A stretch of DNA of 64,000 bases from Cellulophaga sp. HaHaR_3_176. GTDB lineage: Bacteria > Bacteroidota > Bacteroidia > Flavobacteriales > Flavobacteriaceae. The notes below the pieces were generated by a model. The model saw only the letters and a program-made list of their open reading frames with translations. It searched no databases and had not been told where the DNA came from. Position numbers and translations under genes: made by a program. Positions 43,980 to 52,887 of the stretch are shown here, in pieces (position 1 is the stretch's first letter; each line of letters opens with the position of its first letter). The stretch covers positions 1,852,001 to 1,916,000 of the forward strand of contig NZ_CP058990.1 of NCBI RefSeq assembly GCF_019021925.1, read 5' to 3'.

Positions 43980-45059
43980 ATGTTTCTGAAGAAATTATCA
44001 CTCATAAATTACAAAAACTTTAGCTCGAAAAATTTTGATTTCGATGCTAAAATCAACTGTTTTGTTGGGCAAAACGGCATTGGCAAAACAAATATTTTAG
44101 ATGCCATCTATCATTTATCATTTGGTAAAAGTTACTTTAACCCTATTGCTACGCAAAACATAAAACATGGCGAAGATTTTTTCGTAATTGAAGGGAATTT
44201 CGATAAAAACGAGCGTGAAGAGAAAATTGCGTGCAGTTTAAAAAAGGGAATGAAAAAAATTATCAAGAAAAATGGTAAAGCATATGACAAATTATCAGAT
44301 CATATTGGTTTTTTACCTTTGGTAATTATTTCACCATCTGATAGAGATTTAATTACAGAAGGTAGCGATACTCGTCGTAAATTTATTGATGGTGTAATCT
44401 CACAGTCTGACAAGGAGTATTTACAAACTTTATTAAAGTATAACAAGATACTCAGCCAACGTAATTCACTTTTAAAATATTTTGCTGCCAACCATACTTT
44501 TGACAAAACAACACTTAGTGTTTATAATGAACAATTGAATGGGTATGGTACCGAAATATTCAACAAAAGGATTACCTTTTTAGAAACCTTTATTCCTATT
44601 TTTAAAGAGCAATACAAAGCTATTTCTGGTGGTAACGAAGAGGTTGATCTGGTATACGATAGCAAACTACAAAGTAGTGATCTGTTAAGCTTATTACAGC
44701 AAAATATTGATAAAGATAGAGCCTTGCAATACACGAGTGTTGGGGTACATAAAGACGATTTAAACTTTGACTTAGAAGAATACCCTATTAAAAAATTTGG
44801 GAGTCAAGGGCAACAAAAATCATTTTTAATAGCTTTAAAACTAGCACAGTTTCATTTTATAAAAAAACAAGCCAGTACAACGCCTATTTTATTGTTAGAT
44901 GATGTTTTTGATAAGCTAGACGAAAATAGAGTAAGCCATATTATTCAATTGGTAAACGATGAACATTTCGGGCAATTGTTTATTAGTGACACACATGCCG
45001 ATAGAACTGAAAATGTAGTTAAAACGATTCACCAATCTTATAAAATATTTAAATTATAA
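43980..45059 (+). CDS. recF: DNA replication and repair protein RecF
   Basis: 359 residues. SMC-like ATPase with Walker A GQNGIGKT (30-37), the signature [16 protein letters not shown] and Walker [13 protein letters not shown]. It helps load RecA at gaps with RecO and RecR. It overlaps the lipoprotein gene as TAATG. Confidence 0.92.
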   Translation: MFLKKLSLINYKNFSSKNFDFDAKINCFVGQNGIGKTNILDAIYHLSFGKSYFNPIATQNIKHGEDFFVIEGNFDKNEREEKIACSLKKGMKKIIKKNGKAYDKLSDHIGFLPLVIISPSDRDLITEGSDTRRKFIDGVISQSDKEYLQTLLKYNKILSQRNSLLKYFAANHTFDKTTLSVYNEQLNGYGTEIFNKRITFLETFIPIFKEQYKAISGGNEEVDLVYDSKLQSSDLLSLLQQNIDKDRALQYTSVGVHKDDLNFDLEEYPIKKFGSQGQQKSFLIALKLAQFHFIKKQASTTPILLLDDVFDKLDENRVSHIIQLVNDEHFGQLFISDTHADRTENVVKTIHQSYKIFKL

Positions 45060-45484
45060 TGCTTTTAAAGAAAACCGTATTTATTACACTCCTGCTACTA
45101 ACATTTAGTTGTTCTGAAAAAATATCAGAAGATCAATTAGCGCTTTTAAACGGCTATTGGGAAATTGAAAAAGTTACTTTTTCTGATGGGCAAAAAAAAG
45201 AGTATACCGTTAATGAAAGTATCGATTTTATTAAAATAGAGAACCTAAAGGGATTCCGTAAAAAAATGAAGCCTACCTTTGATGGTACTTATATTACTAA
45301 TGATACTGCCGAGCCTTTTACTATTTTTAAAAAAGAAGATCAATTTATAATACACTATAAGAGTGCTATTGATGAAAGATCTGAAACGATAAAAAGTATT
45401 TCTGAAACTAGTTTTTCAGTTATTAACACTGATAACATTACCTATACCTACAAAAAGTACGAACCTATAAATATTACAAAGTAA
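45059..45484 (+). CDS. Lipocalin-like lipoprotein
   Basis: 141 residues with lipoprotein signal LLLLTFSC (Cys near 18). The mature part begins with NGYWEIEKVTFSDGQ and is beta-rich, like the lipocalin-like families of Bacteroidota. Function unknown. Overlaps recF and the DUF721 gene by one base each. Confidence 0.7.
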   Translation: MLLKKTVFITLLLLTFSCSEKISEDQLALLNGYWEIEKVTFSDGQKKEYTVNESIDFIKIENLKGFRKKMKPTFDGTYITNDTAEPFTIFKKEDQFIIHYKSAIDERSETIKSISETSFSVINTDNITYTYKKYEPINITK

Positions 45485-45780
45485 TGGCGAAAAGACGTAG
45501 AGAGAATATCCCTTTAAGTGAAGCTTTGCAAGATTTTATAACCACCAATAAGCTACAAAAAGGTATTGATAAAGTAGATGCTCGCGAAGCTTGGGCAAAC
45601 TTAATGGGTAATGGTGTAAATAATTACACTACGGCAATTGAGCTACGAGAAGGCACCTTATTTGTTTCGCTATCTTCTTCTGTATTACGACAAGAGCTAA
45701 GTCTTGGTAAATCTAAAATTATTAGTATGCTTAATGAAGAATTAGGTAAAGAAGTGGTGAAGAAGTTGGTGTTGCGATAG
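45484..45780 (+). CDS. DUF721 family protein
   Basis: 98 residues. KVDAREAWANLMGNGVNNYT and LFVSLSSSVLRQELSLGKSKIISMLNEELG are DUF721 features. The longer DciA proteins of the family assist the replicative helicase; the short Bacteroidota form next to recF may have a related replication role, but this is not shown. Last gene of the recF operon before the inserted NUDIX-helicase pair. Confidence 0.8.
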   Translation: MAKRRRENIPLSEALQDFITTNKLQKGIDKVDAREAWANLMGNGVNNYTTAIELREGTLFVSLSSSVLRQELSLGKSKIISMLNEELGKEVVKKLVLR

Positions 45781-45798
45781 ATTAAAAATTTAAAAAAA

Positions 45799-46197
45799 AT
45801 GAAAGAGATAGAAGTTGTTGCTGCAATAATCTATTTTGAAGATAAGATTCTTTGTGTTCAAAGGCCTGAAAACAAATTGACTTATATATCCAAAAAATTT
45901 GAATTCCCTGGAGGCAAAGTAGAAAATGGGGAAACATTAAATAATGCATTGTATAGAGAATTAAAAGAAGAATTAAACTTCACACCAATCTCAATGGGTG
46001 AATTATATTTAACAGTTAATCATCAATATCCAGACTTTAAATTAATAATGCATGTTTTCAAATGCTTTTCTGATAAAAGTGAAATTCAGTTAAATGAACA
46101 TGTTTCTTCTCAATGGCTCTCTTTAAAAAAATTAAAAAAATTAGATTGGGCAGCAGCAGATATTCCTATAGTTAATAGATTAATTGAGCATGGATAA
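45799..46197 (+). CDS. MutT-like NUDIX (deoxy)nucleoside triphosphate pyrophosphohydrolase
   Basis: 132 residues. The Nudix box is GGKVENGETLNNALYRELKEEL (Gx5Ex7REUxEE). The N-terminal VVAAIIYFEDKILCVQRP and C-terminal SSQWLSLKKLKKLDWAAADIPIV match MutT/NudG-like enzymes that hydrolyse oxidised or modified dNTPs. Its stop lies inside the first codons of the giant helicase gene (8-bp overlap), so the two proteins are made together and probably work together. Confidence 0.85.
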   Translation: MKEIEVVAAIIYFEDKILCVQRPENKLTYISKKFEFPGGKVENGETLNNALYRELKEELNFTPISMGELYLTVNHQYPDFKLIMHVFKCFSDKSEIQLNEHVSSQWLSLKKLKKLDWAAADIPIVNRLIEHG

Positions 46198-49100
46198 AAT
46201 ATTTAATGATAATTTTAAAGAGAGCCTATTAACAGGGTTTATTGATAAGTCCTTAAAATCTGACGCTTTATACCAACCAGAACTCCTTGTCAATCGAAAA
46301 ATCCCTAGGACGAAGGTATTATCGACAATACTAAAAGAATTAGAAGACTGCGAAAGTTTTTTTATATCTGTTGCTTTTGTTACAACAAGCGGTGTCGCAG
46401 CACTAATAAACACTTTTAAAACTCTGGAAGAAAAAGGTATAAAAGGAAAAATCCTTGTTTCTCAATACCTAAACTTCACACAACCCGAAGCGTTAAAAAG
46501 GCTTTTACAATTTCAAAATATAGAATTAAAAATAGTAACCAAAGAAAACTCACATTCAAAAGGTTATATTTTTAAGCACTCTGAATATTACAACTTAGTT
46601 ATTGGAAGTAGTAATTTAACTTCATCCGCATTATCTACGAATAAAGAGTGGAATATGAAGGTTTCAGCAAGAAACTCAAGCTCCATAGTAGATAAAGTCA
46701 TTAACGAATTTCAAGATGATTTTGAAATAGGTGAAATTGTAAATGAAGCTTATATTGAAAAATATGAAGAAATTTACAAAAAGCAATCTCTAGTATTTAA
46801 AAAAAGTGAAGAAGAACTATCTAAAGAACTCAATTTAAAAATAACTCCAAACTCTATGCAAACTGATGCATTAGAGAACTTAAAAAACTTAAGAAAAGAT
46901 AGTAATAAAGCGCTTATAATCTCTGCAACAGGAACAGGTAAAACATACCTAGCTGCATTTGACGCCAAAGCTTTTAATCCTAAAAAACTTCTATTTGTTG
47001 TACATAGACAAAATATAGCAAAAAAAGCAATGATGACTTTTGAAACTATTTTCGGAAAGTCTAAAACAATGGGATTGTACTCCGGTAATCAAAGAGAATT
47101 AGATGCCGAATTTATTTTCTGTACTATTCAAACTCTGTCTAGAGAAAACCATTTATCAAAATTTGATAAAAGCGAATTTGATTATATCATTATCGATGAA
47201 TCTCATCGTTCCGGAGCAGATTCATATATTAGATTAATAGATTATTTTAATCCAAGGTTTCTTCTTGGAATGACTGCAACACCTGATAGAACAGACGATA
47301 AAGATATTTATAGTTTATATGACCATAATATAGCTTATGAGATTAGATTAAGTAAAGCAATGGAAGAGAACATGCTTATTCCCTTTCATTATTATGGTGT
47401 CGCCGATTTATATATAAATGATAAAATTCATGAAAATAATTCAGATTTCAGGCTTTTAACTACCGATGAAAGAGTTAATAAAATTATTTCTAAAATTGAA
47501 TTTTATGGCTCTGATAATGGAATAACAAGAGGTTTAATTTTTTGCTCCAAAAAAGCTGAGGCCAAAGAATTATCTGGTAAATTCAATCAAAAAGGATACA
47601 AGACAGTTGCTTTAGTTGGGGAGAGTTCGGAAGATGAGAGAACAAAAGCCATAAAGTTATTAGAAAGTGACGATTTAACAATTAAATTAGACTACATTTT
47701 TACTGTTGATATTTTTAATGAAGGAATTGATATACCAAAAATCAATCAAGTGATTATGATTCGTCCAACCCAATCAGCAATAATATTCATACAGCAATTA
47801 GGGCGCGGATTAAGAAAGACTAACAATAAGTATTATTTAACAATCATTGATTTTATTGGTAACTATAAAAACAATTATTTAATACCAATAGCATTATACG
47901 GAGACACTTCCTTCAATAAGGATAAAATAAGAAAGTTGATTTCAGAAGGAAGTAGTATGATTCCAGGAGAATCAACTATCAATTTTGATGAAATCACTAA
48001 AGAAAGAGTCTATGCTTCAATTGATTCTGCAAAGATGCAATTGTTAACTGATTTAAAAATGGATTACAATAATTTAAAAAGTAGAATCGGGCGTATTCCA
48101 ATGATGATGGACTTTGTAAATAATGATTCAAGAGACCCTTATTTATATGTTAATCACTCAAAATCATATTTTAACTTTTTAACTAAAACCGAAAAAGATT
48201 TTAATTCAGATATAAGCGAAAAACAAATAAAACTATTAGAATTATTTTCAAAAGAAATAAATAATTCTAAACGAATAGAAGAGTCAATCATACTAAAAGA
48301 ATCGATTATTTCTGAAAGTTTTAATACCGAAAAACTAAAAGCCAAAATCAAAAAAACCTATGGCTACAACATTTCAAAAGAAACTATTTCTTCTTGTGTT
48401 TCAAATATTAATTTTGAGTTCGTAAGAGAAAAAAAACAAGGAAAACTAATACCTGTTAGGGATATTTATAATTTGAATATTCTCAAAATAGAAAATGATA
48501 TTTTCTCATTGCAAAATGAATTCAAGACACTTTTAAACGATTCTAATTTTAAAGATTTTTTATTAGACACAATAGAATATTCGCTTTATAATTTCAACAA
48601 AAACTTTGACACCAATAAATGGAATGATGGATTTCATTTATATAGAAAGTATTCAAGAAAAGATGTTTTTAGGATTTTAAATTTCACTGAAAATCCAGTT
48701 GCTCAAAATGTTGGCGGCTACTTAGTAAGTCCCGATAATAAATATTGTCCAATATTCGTAAATTATCACAAAGAAGAAGATATCTCTGAATCTACCAAAT
48801 ATGAAGACGAATTCGTGAACCAAAAGGAATTCGATTGGATGTCAAAATCAAATAGAAAAATAGAAAGTAAAGATGTTCAATCTATCCTTGGTAATAATGG
48901 AGCAATTCGACTTCCTCTTTTTATCAAAAAGAATAACGATGAAGGCACTGACTTCTACTACATGGGTGATATTAAACCTCAAAAGAAGAGCGTTGAACAA
49001 ACAAAAATGAATAGTGATAGTGGGAAAAAAGTTTCTGTAGTTAAAATTCGTTTTGATTTAGAAAACCAAGTATCTGATTCTATGTATAAATATTTGGAAG

Positions 49101-49660
49101 AAAATCCAGATATAAAAACAAAACAAATGGTTAATCAACGGCCAATAGAAAACAAAGTTATTCAACTAAAGATTAATATACCAGAAAAAGAATCAATTCA
49201 CACTATTCCTCTTTACAATTTTTACGCAGCAGCAGGTAGTTTTAGTGAAATGCAAGATGAAAAAGAATACAATCTAATTCCTGTACAGGAAAGATACTCC
49301 ACAGATAATTATTTCGCTTGTAAAATAATTGGGGAATCAATGAATAAAATTATACCCAATAATTCAATATGCATATTCAAAAAAAATGTAACTGGTTCTC
49401 GTAGTGGTAAAATTTTATTAATAGAAAATAGCGATTCTTTCGACCCAGATTTTAATTCAGCCTTTACTGTAAAAACTTATTCAAGTGAAAAAACTATTAC
49501 AGAAGAAGGTTGGCAACATAATACAATTATACTAAAAACTAACTCCCACGATACTAGTTTTAAAAGTATAATAATTAATGAGGACAACAGTAATCAAATG
49601 AGAGTTATAGGTGAGTTTGTAGAAGTTTTAAATCAAAAAAGGCCACTCATCACTGAGTAG
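46190..49660 (+). CDS. PLD nuclease-SF2 helicase-DUF3427-S24 (LexA-like) fusion protein
   Basis: 1156 residues from ATG 46190. About 30-190: phospholipase D-type nuclease domain with SHSKGYIFK and GSSNLTSSAL. About 220-600: SF2 helicase with SATGTGKT, IIIDESH, TATPDRT, a second RecA fold and QQLGRGLRKT. About 600-990: a DUF3427-like region. About 1000-1156: an S24/LexA-type domain with a candidate Ala1015-Gly1016 cleavage site (FYAAAGSF), nucleophile Ser1050 (GESMNK) and Lys1095 (FTVKTY). PLD-helicase-DUF3427 proteins next to NUDIX enzymes are known in genome databases and suspected in defence or repair. The gene pair is inserted between DUF721 and ndk. Function not shown. Confidence 0.82.
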   Translation: MDKIFNDNFKESLLTGFIDKSLKSDALYQPELLVNRKIPRTKVLSTILKELEDCESFFISVAFVTTSGVAALINTFKTLEEKGIKGKILVSQYLNFTQPEALKRLLQFQNIELKIVTKENSHSKGYIFKHSEYYNLVIGSSNLTSSALSTNKEWNMKVSARNSSSIVDKVINEFQDDFEIGEIVNEAYIEKYEEIYKKQSLVFKKSEEELSKELNLKITPNSMQTDALENLKNLRKDSNKALIISATGTGKTYLAAFDAKAFNPKKLLFVVHRQNIAKKAMMTFETIFGKSKTMGLYSGNQRELDAEFIFCTIQTLSRENHLSKFDKSEFDYIIIDESHRSGADSYIRLIDYFNPRFLLGMTATPDRTDDKDIYSLYDHNIAYEIRLSKAMEENMLIPFHYYGVADLYINDKIHENNSDFRLLTTDERVNKIISKIEFYGSDNGITRGLIFCSKKAEAKELSGKFNQKGYKTVALVGESSEDERTKAIKLLESDDLTIKLDYIFTVDIFNEGIDIPKINQVIMIRPTQSAIIFIQQLGRGLRKTNNKYYLTIIDFIGNYKNNYLIPIALYGDTSFNKDKIRKLISEGSSMIPGESTINFDEITKERVYASIDSAKMQLLTDLKMDYNNLKSRIGRIPMMMDFVNNDSRDPYLYVNHSKSYFNFLTKTEKDFNSDISEKQIKLLELFSKEINNSKRIEESIILKESIISESFNTEKLKAKIKKTYGYNISKETISSCVSNINFEFVREKKQGKLIPVRDIYNLNILKIENDIFSLQNEFKTLLNDSNFKDFLLDTIEYSLYNFNKNFDTNKWNDGFHLYRKYSRKDVFRILNFTENPVAQNVGGYLVSPDNKYCPIFVNYHKEEDISESTKYEDEFVNQKEFDWMSKSNRKIESKDVQSILGNNGAIRLPLFIKKNNDEGTDFYYMGDIKPQKKSVEQTKMNSDSGKKVSVVKIRFDLENQVSDSMYKYLEENPDIKTKQMVNQRPIENKVIQLKINIPEKESIHTIPLYNFYAAAGSFSEMQDEKEYNLIPVQERYSTDNYFACKIIGESMNKIIPNNSICIFKKNVTGSRSGKILLIENSDSFDPDFNSAFTVKTYSSEKTITEEGWQHNTIILKTNSHDTSFKSIIINEDNSNQMRVIGEFVEVLNQKRPLITE

Positions 49661-49663
49661 CCT
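49640..49663. terminator. Bidirectional terminator after the giant helicase gene
   Basis: AGGCCACTCA-TCAC-TGAGTAGCCT, a 10-bp stem with one mismatch, preceded by six A and followed by T-run. The stem begins inside the last codons of the helicase gene and also faces the end of ndk (49689). Confidence 0.75.
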
Positions 49664-49688
49664 TTTTATATATTGCTATATTTTTTTA

Positions 49689-50108
49689 CTAGAAAATCTC
49701 TCTTCCTGAAAAATGGAAAGCACCTTCAATAGCTGCATTCTCATCGCTATCAGAACCATGCACTGCATTTTCACCCATTGATGTAGCAAACATTTTACGG
49801 ATAGTACCTTCTGCAGCTTCCGCTGGGTTAGTAGCACCAATAAGAGCTCTAAAATCTTCAACAGCGTTTTCTTTTTCTAAAACAGCAGCTACAATTGGTC
49901 CTCTTGTCATAAATTCAACCAATTCACCATAAAAAGGACGCTCACTATGTACTGCATAAAATGCCTGAGCATCTCTTTTGCTAAGCTGAGTTAACTTCAT
50001 AGCTACAATCTTAAATCCAGCAGCAGTTATTTTGTCTAAAATAGCACCAATATGTCCGTTTTCAACAGCATCTGGCTTAAGCATTGTAAATGTTCTATTT
50101 GTTGTCAT
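49689..50108 (-). CDS. ndk: Nucleoside diphosphate kinase
   Basis: 139 residues. [10 protein letters not shown], the substrate loop and the active-site His117 in [12 protein letters not shown] are all present. It transfers phosphate between NTPs and NDPs via phospho-His and balances dNTP pools. Confidence 0.94.
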   Translation of the reverse strand: MTTNRTFTMLKPDAVENGHIGAILDKITAAGFKIVAMKLTQLSKRDAQAFYAVHSERPFYGELVEFMTRGPIVAAVLEKENAVEDFRALIGATNPAEAAEGTIRKMFATSMGENAVHGSDSDENAAIEGAFHFSGREIF

Positions 50109-50123
50109 TTTCTTAAATTTTGT

Positions 50124-50153
50124 GCAAAAGTACTACTTTTAATACATCTTACA
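50124..50153 (-). promoter_or_regulatory. Promoter of ndk
   Basis: On the minus strand TTG (50153-50151), 19 nt, then TACTTTTG (50131-50124), a complete Bacteroidota-type promoter 15 bp before the ndk ATG. Confidence 0.6.
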
Positions 50154-50216
50154 ATTAATAAATTAAAATTGATGGTTACTTAACATTACATATTTAAATT
50201 TTACAAGCTGTTACTA

Positions 50217-51254
50217 CTAATACTCTTGTTCTAAACTGTTTAACAATTCTCCGTTATCTCCTACAATTTTAAAAACAACTTTTTTATCTCTAAAATTAAA
50301 ATCTAAAGTACCAAAACTTACCGTTGCCGTCACCTCTCCTACCCTATATGGGTTTGTTTCACCCGAGTATGCTGAATAAGAATGCGTAAGTCCGCTACTC
50401 GTAAAATCTATTAATGGGTATGCTAACGCCTCTACTTTTGTCTTCGAGAATTCTGAAATATGGCGATCGCCTGACAATATCATCACCCCTTTTGCCTTAG
50501 AGTCTGCTATCATTTTTTCTAGCTTATCAACTTCATGCGGAAAATTACCCCAAGTTTCAAAACCATGCTCGTTTGACAGTATTTGTATACTACTAACAAT
50601 TACATTAAAATCGGCATCACTAGTCTCTAATTCATTCTCTAACCAATGCCATTGTGTTTCTCCTAAAACGCTGCCCTTGCCATAGGCATTTGGTTTGTTT
50701 CGCTTTTTTGTTTCTGTATCTTTAGTAAGTGCTGTTCTAAAATACCGGGTATCTAAAACAATTACTTTAATAGTATTTGTATCTACTTTATAAGTATGCA
50801 CAGCATAAACACCTTCTTGCGATCGCCTTGGACTGTCTTTAGCTACACCCATAAAATTTAAAAACTCTTCTTGGCTGCTTTTTTTCGATTTATATTCTAC
50901 TCCACCATCATTTAAGCCATAATCATGATCATCCCAAGTACCAATTACAGGAACCTTATTTTTTAATGCCACATAACCTGATACTAGGTTTTGTTTTTCA
51001 TAGGTTGCTCTTAATACTTTCATGTTATTTGTATCCGCATAAATAATATCGCCACCCCAAATCCATACGTCTGGGTTTGTATTTAAAACATCATCCCATA
51101 AAACATTATCTACATTATGCTTATTGCATGAACCAAAAGCAATAGTAAAATCAGCATGTATTAAAGAATCTTTTTTATTACTTTCTACCTGAGAAAAGCT
51201 TAAAAAAGAACTCAAAAACAATACTACACTACCTAAAACACCAAAAAACTTCAT
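50217..51254 (-). CDS. PhoD-like alkaline phosphatase family protein
   Basis: 345 residues with a signal peptide (about 1-21, ending SFSQ). AFGSCNKHNVDNVLW, WIWGGDIIYAD, TWDDHDYGLNDGG and ILSGDRHISEFS are the metal-ligand motifs of PhoD/PhoD-like phosphodiesterases. Expected to act in the periplasm on phosphate esters. It is shorter than PhoD of Bacillus (about 550). Confidence 0.85.
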   Translation of the reverse strand: MKFFGVLGSVVLFLSSFLSFSQVESNKKDSLIHADFTIAFGSCNKHNVDNVLWDDVLNTNPDVWIWGGDIIYADTNNMKVLRATYEKQNLVSGYVALKNKVPVIGTWDDHDYGLNDGGVEYKSKKSSQEEFLNFMGVAKDSPRRSQEGVYAVHTYKVDTNTIKVIVLDTRYFRTALTKDTETKKRNKPNAYGKGSVLGETQWHWLENELETSDADFNVIVSSIQILSNEHGFETWGNFPHEVDKLEKMIADSKAKGVMILSGDRHISEFSKTKVEALAYPLIDFTSSGLTHSYSAYSGETNPYRVGEVTATVSFGTLDFNFRDKKVVFKIVGDNGELLNSLEQEY

Positions 51255-51319
51255 TTATCTAATTTTATCGACAGTTACAAAAATAGTATTTTCAAAGTTA
51301 TGACTATGCTATAAAATAG

Positions 51320-51327
51320 TATCTTTG
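51320..51327 (+). promoter_or_regulatory. -7 box of the nrnA-gldI operon
   Basis: TATCTTTG matches TAnnTTTG and lies only 5 bp before the ATG at 51333, so the transcript would have almost no leader. No clear -33 TTG. Confidence 0.45.
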
Positions 51328-51332
51328 CAGGC

Positions 51333-52349
51333 ATGAATTTAAAGGACATTGAACACGTTAAAGAGCTATTGAATACACCCCAAAAAATAGCTATTATTCC
51401 TCATAAAAACCCAGATGGAGATGCGATTGGCTCTACACTAGGTTTACAACACTACCTTAGAAGTTTAGGGCAAGATGCTGTAATTGTAAGCCCTAATGAT
51501 TCGCCTAAATTTTTGAAGTGGTTGCCTGGTTGTGAAACCATTCTTAATTTCGAAAAAGAAAACTCTCAGGCACAAAAAGCATTACAAGAAGCTACTCTAA
51601 TTTTTACTTTAGATTTTAATCATTTAGGTAGAGTTGGTCAAATGCAATCTTTTTTAGAAGAAGCTACGGCTAAATTTATAATGATCGACCACCATCAAGA
51701 ACCATCAGACTATGCTATTGTAACCTATTCTGATGTTACTATGAGTTCTACATGCGAAATGGTGTATAATTTTATCGATTACTTAGGTGATACTGATAAA
51801 ATTACAGCTGATATTGCAAATTGCCTATACACTGGTATTATGACAGATACTGGGTCTTTCAGGTTTAGATCGACAACTAGTAAAACACATAAAATTGTTG
51901 CTGAACTTATTGAAAAAGGAGCTGATAATACTCAAATACACAGTAACGTTTACAATACAAACACACCAAGCAGGTTACACTTACTAGGCTGTGCGCTTAA
52001 AAACATGGTGATTTTAGAAGAATACAATACTGCTTACATAACTTTAAGTCAAGAAGAATTAGATACGTATAAATTTCAAAAAGGAGATACCGAAGGTTTT
52101 GTAAACTACTGTTTAACTTTAGATGGTATACGTTTTGCTGCTATATTTATTGAAAATAAAGAAGAAGGTATTATTAAAATATCATTAAGGTCTGAAGGTG
52201 ATTTTTCTGTAAATGAATTTTCAAGACTCTATTTTCAAGGTGGTGGGCATAATAATGCCGCTGGAGGAAAAAGTGATGTTTCATTAGAAGAAACTGCAGC
52301 GTATTTTGTAAACTTGCTACCGAACCATAAAAATGACTTAGTAAAGTAA
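51333..52349 (+). CDS. nrnA: DHH-family oligoribonuclease/pAp-phosphatase, NrnA type
   Basis: 338 residues. HKNPDGDAIGS (24-34), LDFNHLGR, MIDHHQEPSDYA and the DHHA1 motif FQGGGHNNAAGG. NrnA degrades short RNAs and dephosphorylates 3'-phosphoadenosine 5'-phosphate. Its stop overlaps gldI as TAATG. Together with gldI it forms a conserved flavobacterial pair. Confidence 0.88.
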   Translation: MNLKDIEHVKELLNTPQKIAIIPHKNPDGDAIGSTLGLQHYLRSLGQDAVIVSPNDSPKFLKWLPGCETILNFEKENSQAQKALQEATLIFTLDFNHLGRVGQMQSFLEEATAKFIMIDHHQEPSDYAIVTYSDVTMSSTCEMVYNFIDYLGDTDKITADIANCLYTGIMTDTGSFRFRSTTSKTHKIVAELIEKGADNTQIHSNVYNTNTPSRLHLLGCALKNMVILEEYNTAYITLSQEELDTYKFQKGDTEGFVNYCLTLDGIRFAAIFIENKEEGIIKISLRSEGDFSVNEFSRLYFQGGGHNNAAGGKSDVSLEETAAYFVNLLPNHKNDLVK

Positions 52350-52885
52350 TGAGATATCTAATTTATTTTATCGCCGCAATTTTTCTTTGCAGTTGTGAAG
52401 GGCCAAAAGCTAGAAAGCCAATACGAACCTCATCTCCACAACTGATCAAATCTACAGTAGAACGAAATAAGGAATTGTTAGATATAGAAATGCAAATTAT
52501 AAGTGCATTAGTAAAAAATGACTCTATTAATACATATACCGCGTCAACCACCGGATCATGGTATTATTATGAAGTTAAAAATGATACTGCAACCTACACG
52601 CCAAAAGTTGAAGATGTTGTTACGCTTACCTATAATATTATGACCTTAACTAACGATACCATTTATTCTGCTAAAGAAATTGGTGTTCAAGATATATTGG
52701 TAAACAAGCCAAGTCTTTTTAAAGGTTTACGAAATACCTTTACCTTATTAAAAGAAAACGAAAAGGCTACTTTTATATTCCCATCTTCATTAGCATTTGG
52801 CTACCATGGCGATGATAATAAAATTGAGCCAAATACCCCTATTAAATCATCTATAGAAATTATTAAAATCAAAAAAAGTAATTAA
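52349..52885 (+). CDS. gldI: Gliding motility lipoprotein GldI, FKBP-type PPIase
   Basis: 178 residues. Lipoprotein signal FIAAIFLCSC, then an FKBP domain (VVTLTYNIMTL, LFKGLRNTFTLLKENEKATFIFPSSLAFGYHGDD). GldI is a peptidyl-prolyl isomerase required for gliding and type IX secretion in some Flavobacteriia, where it probably folds secreted components. Presence of this gene supports the taxonomic reading. Confidence 0.85.
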   Translation: MRYLIYFIAAIFLCSCEGPKARKPIRTSSPQLIKSTVERNKELLDIEMQIISALVKNDSINTYTASTTGSWYYYEVKNDTATYTPKVEDVVTLTYNIMTLTNDTIYSAKEIGVQDILVNKPSLFKGLRNTFTLLKENEKATFIFPSSLAFGYHGDDNKIEPNTPIKSSIEIIKIKKSN

Positions 52886-52887
52886 AA

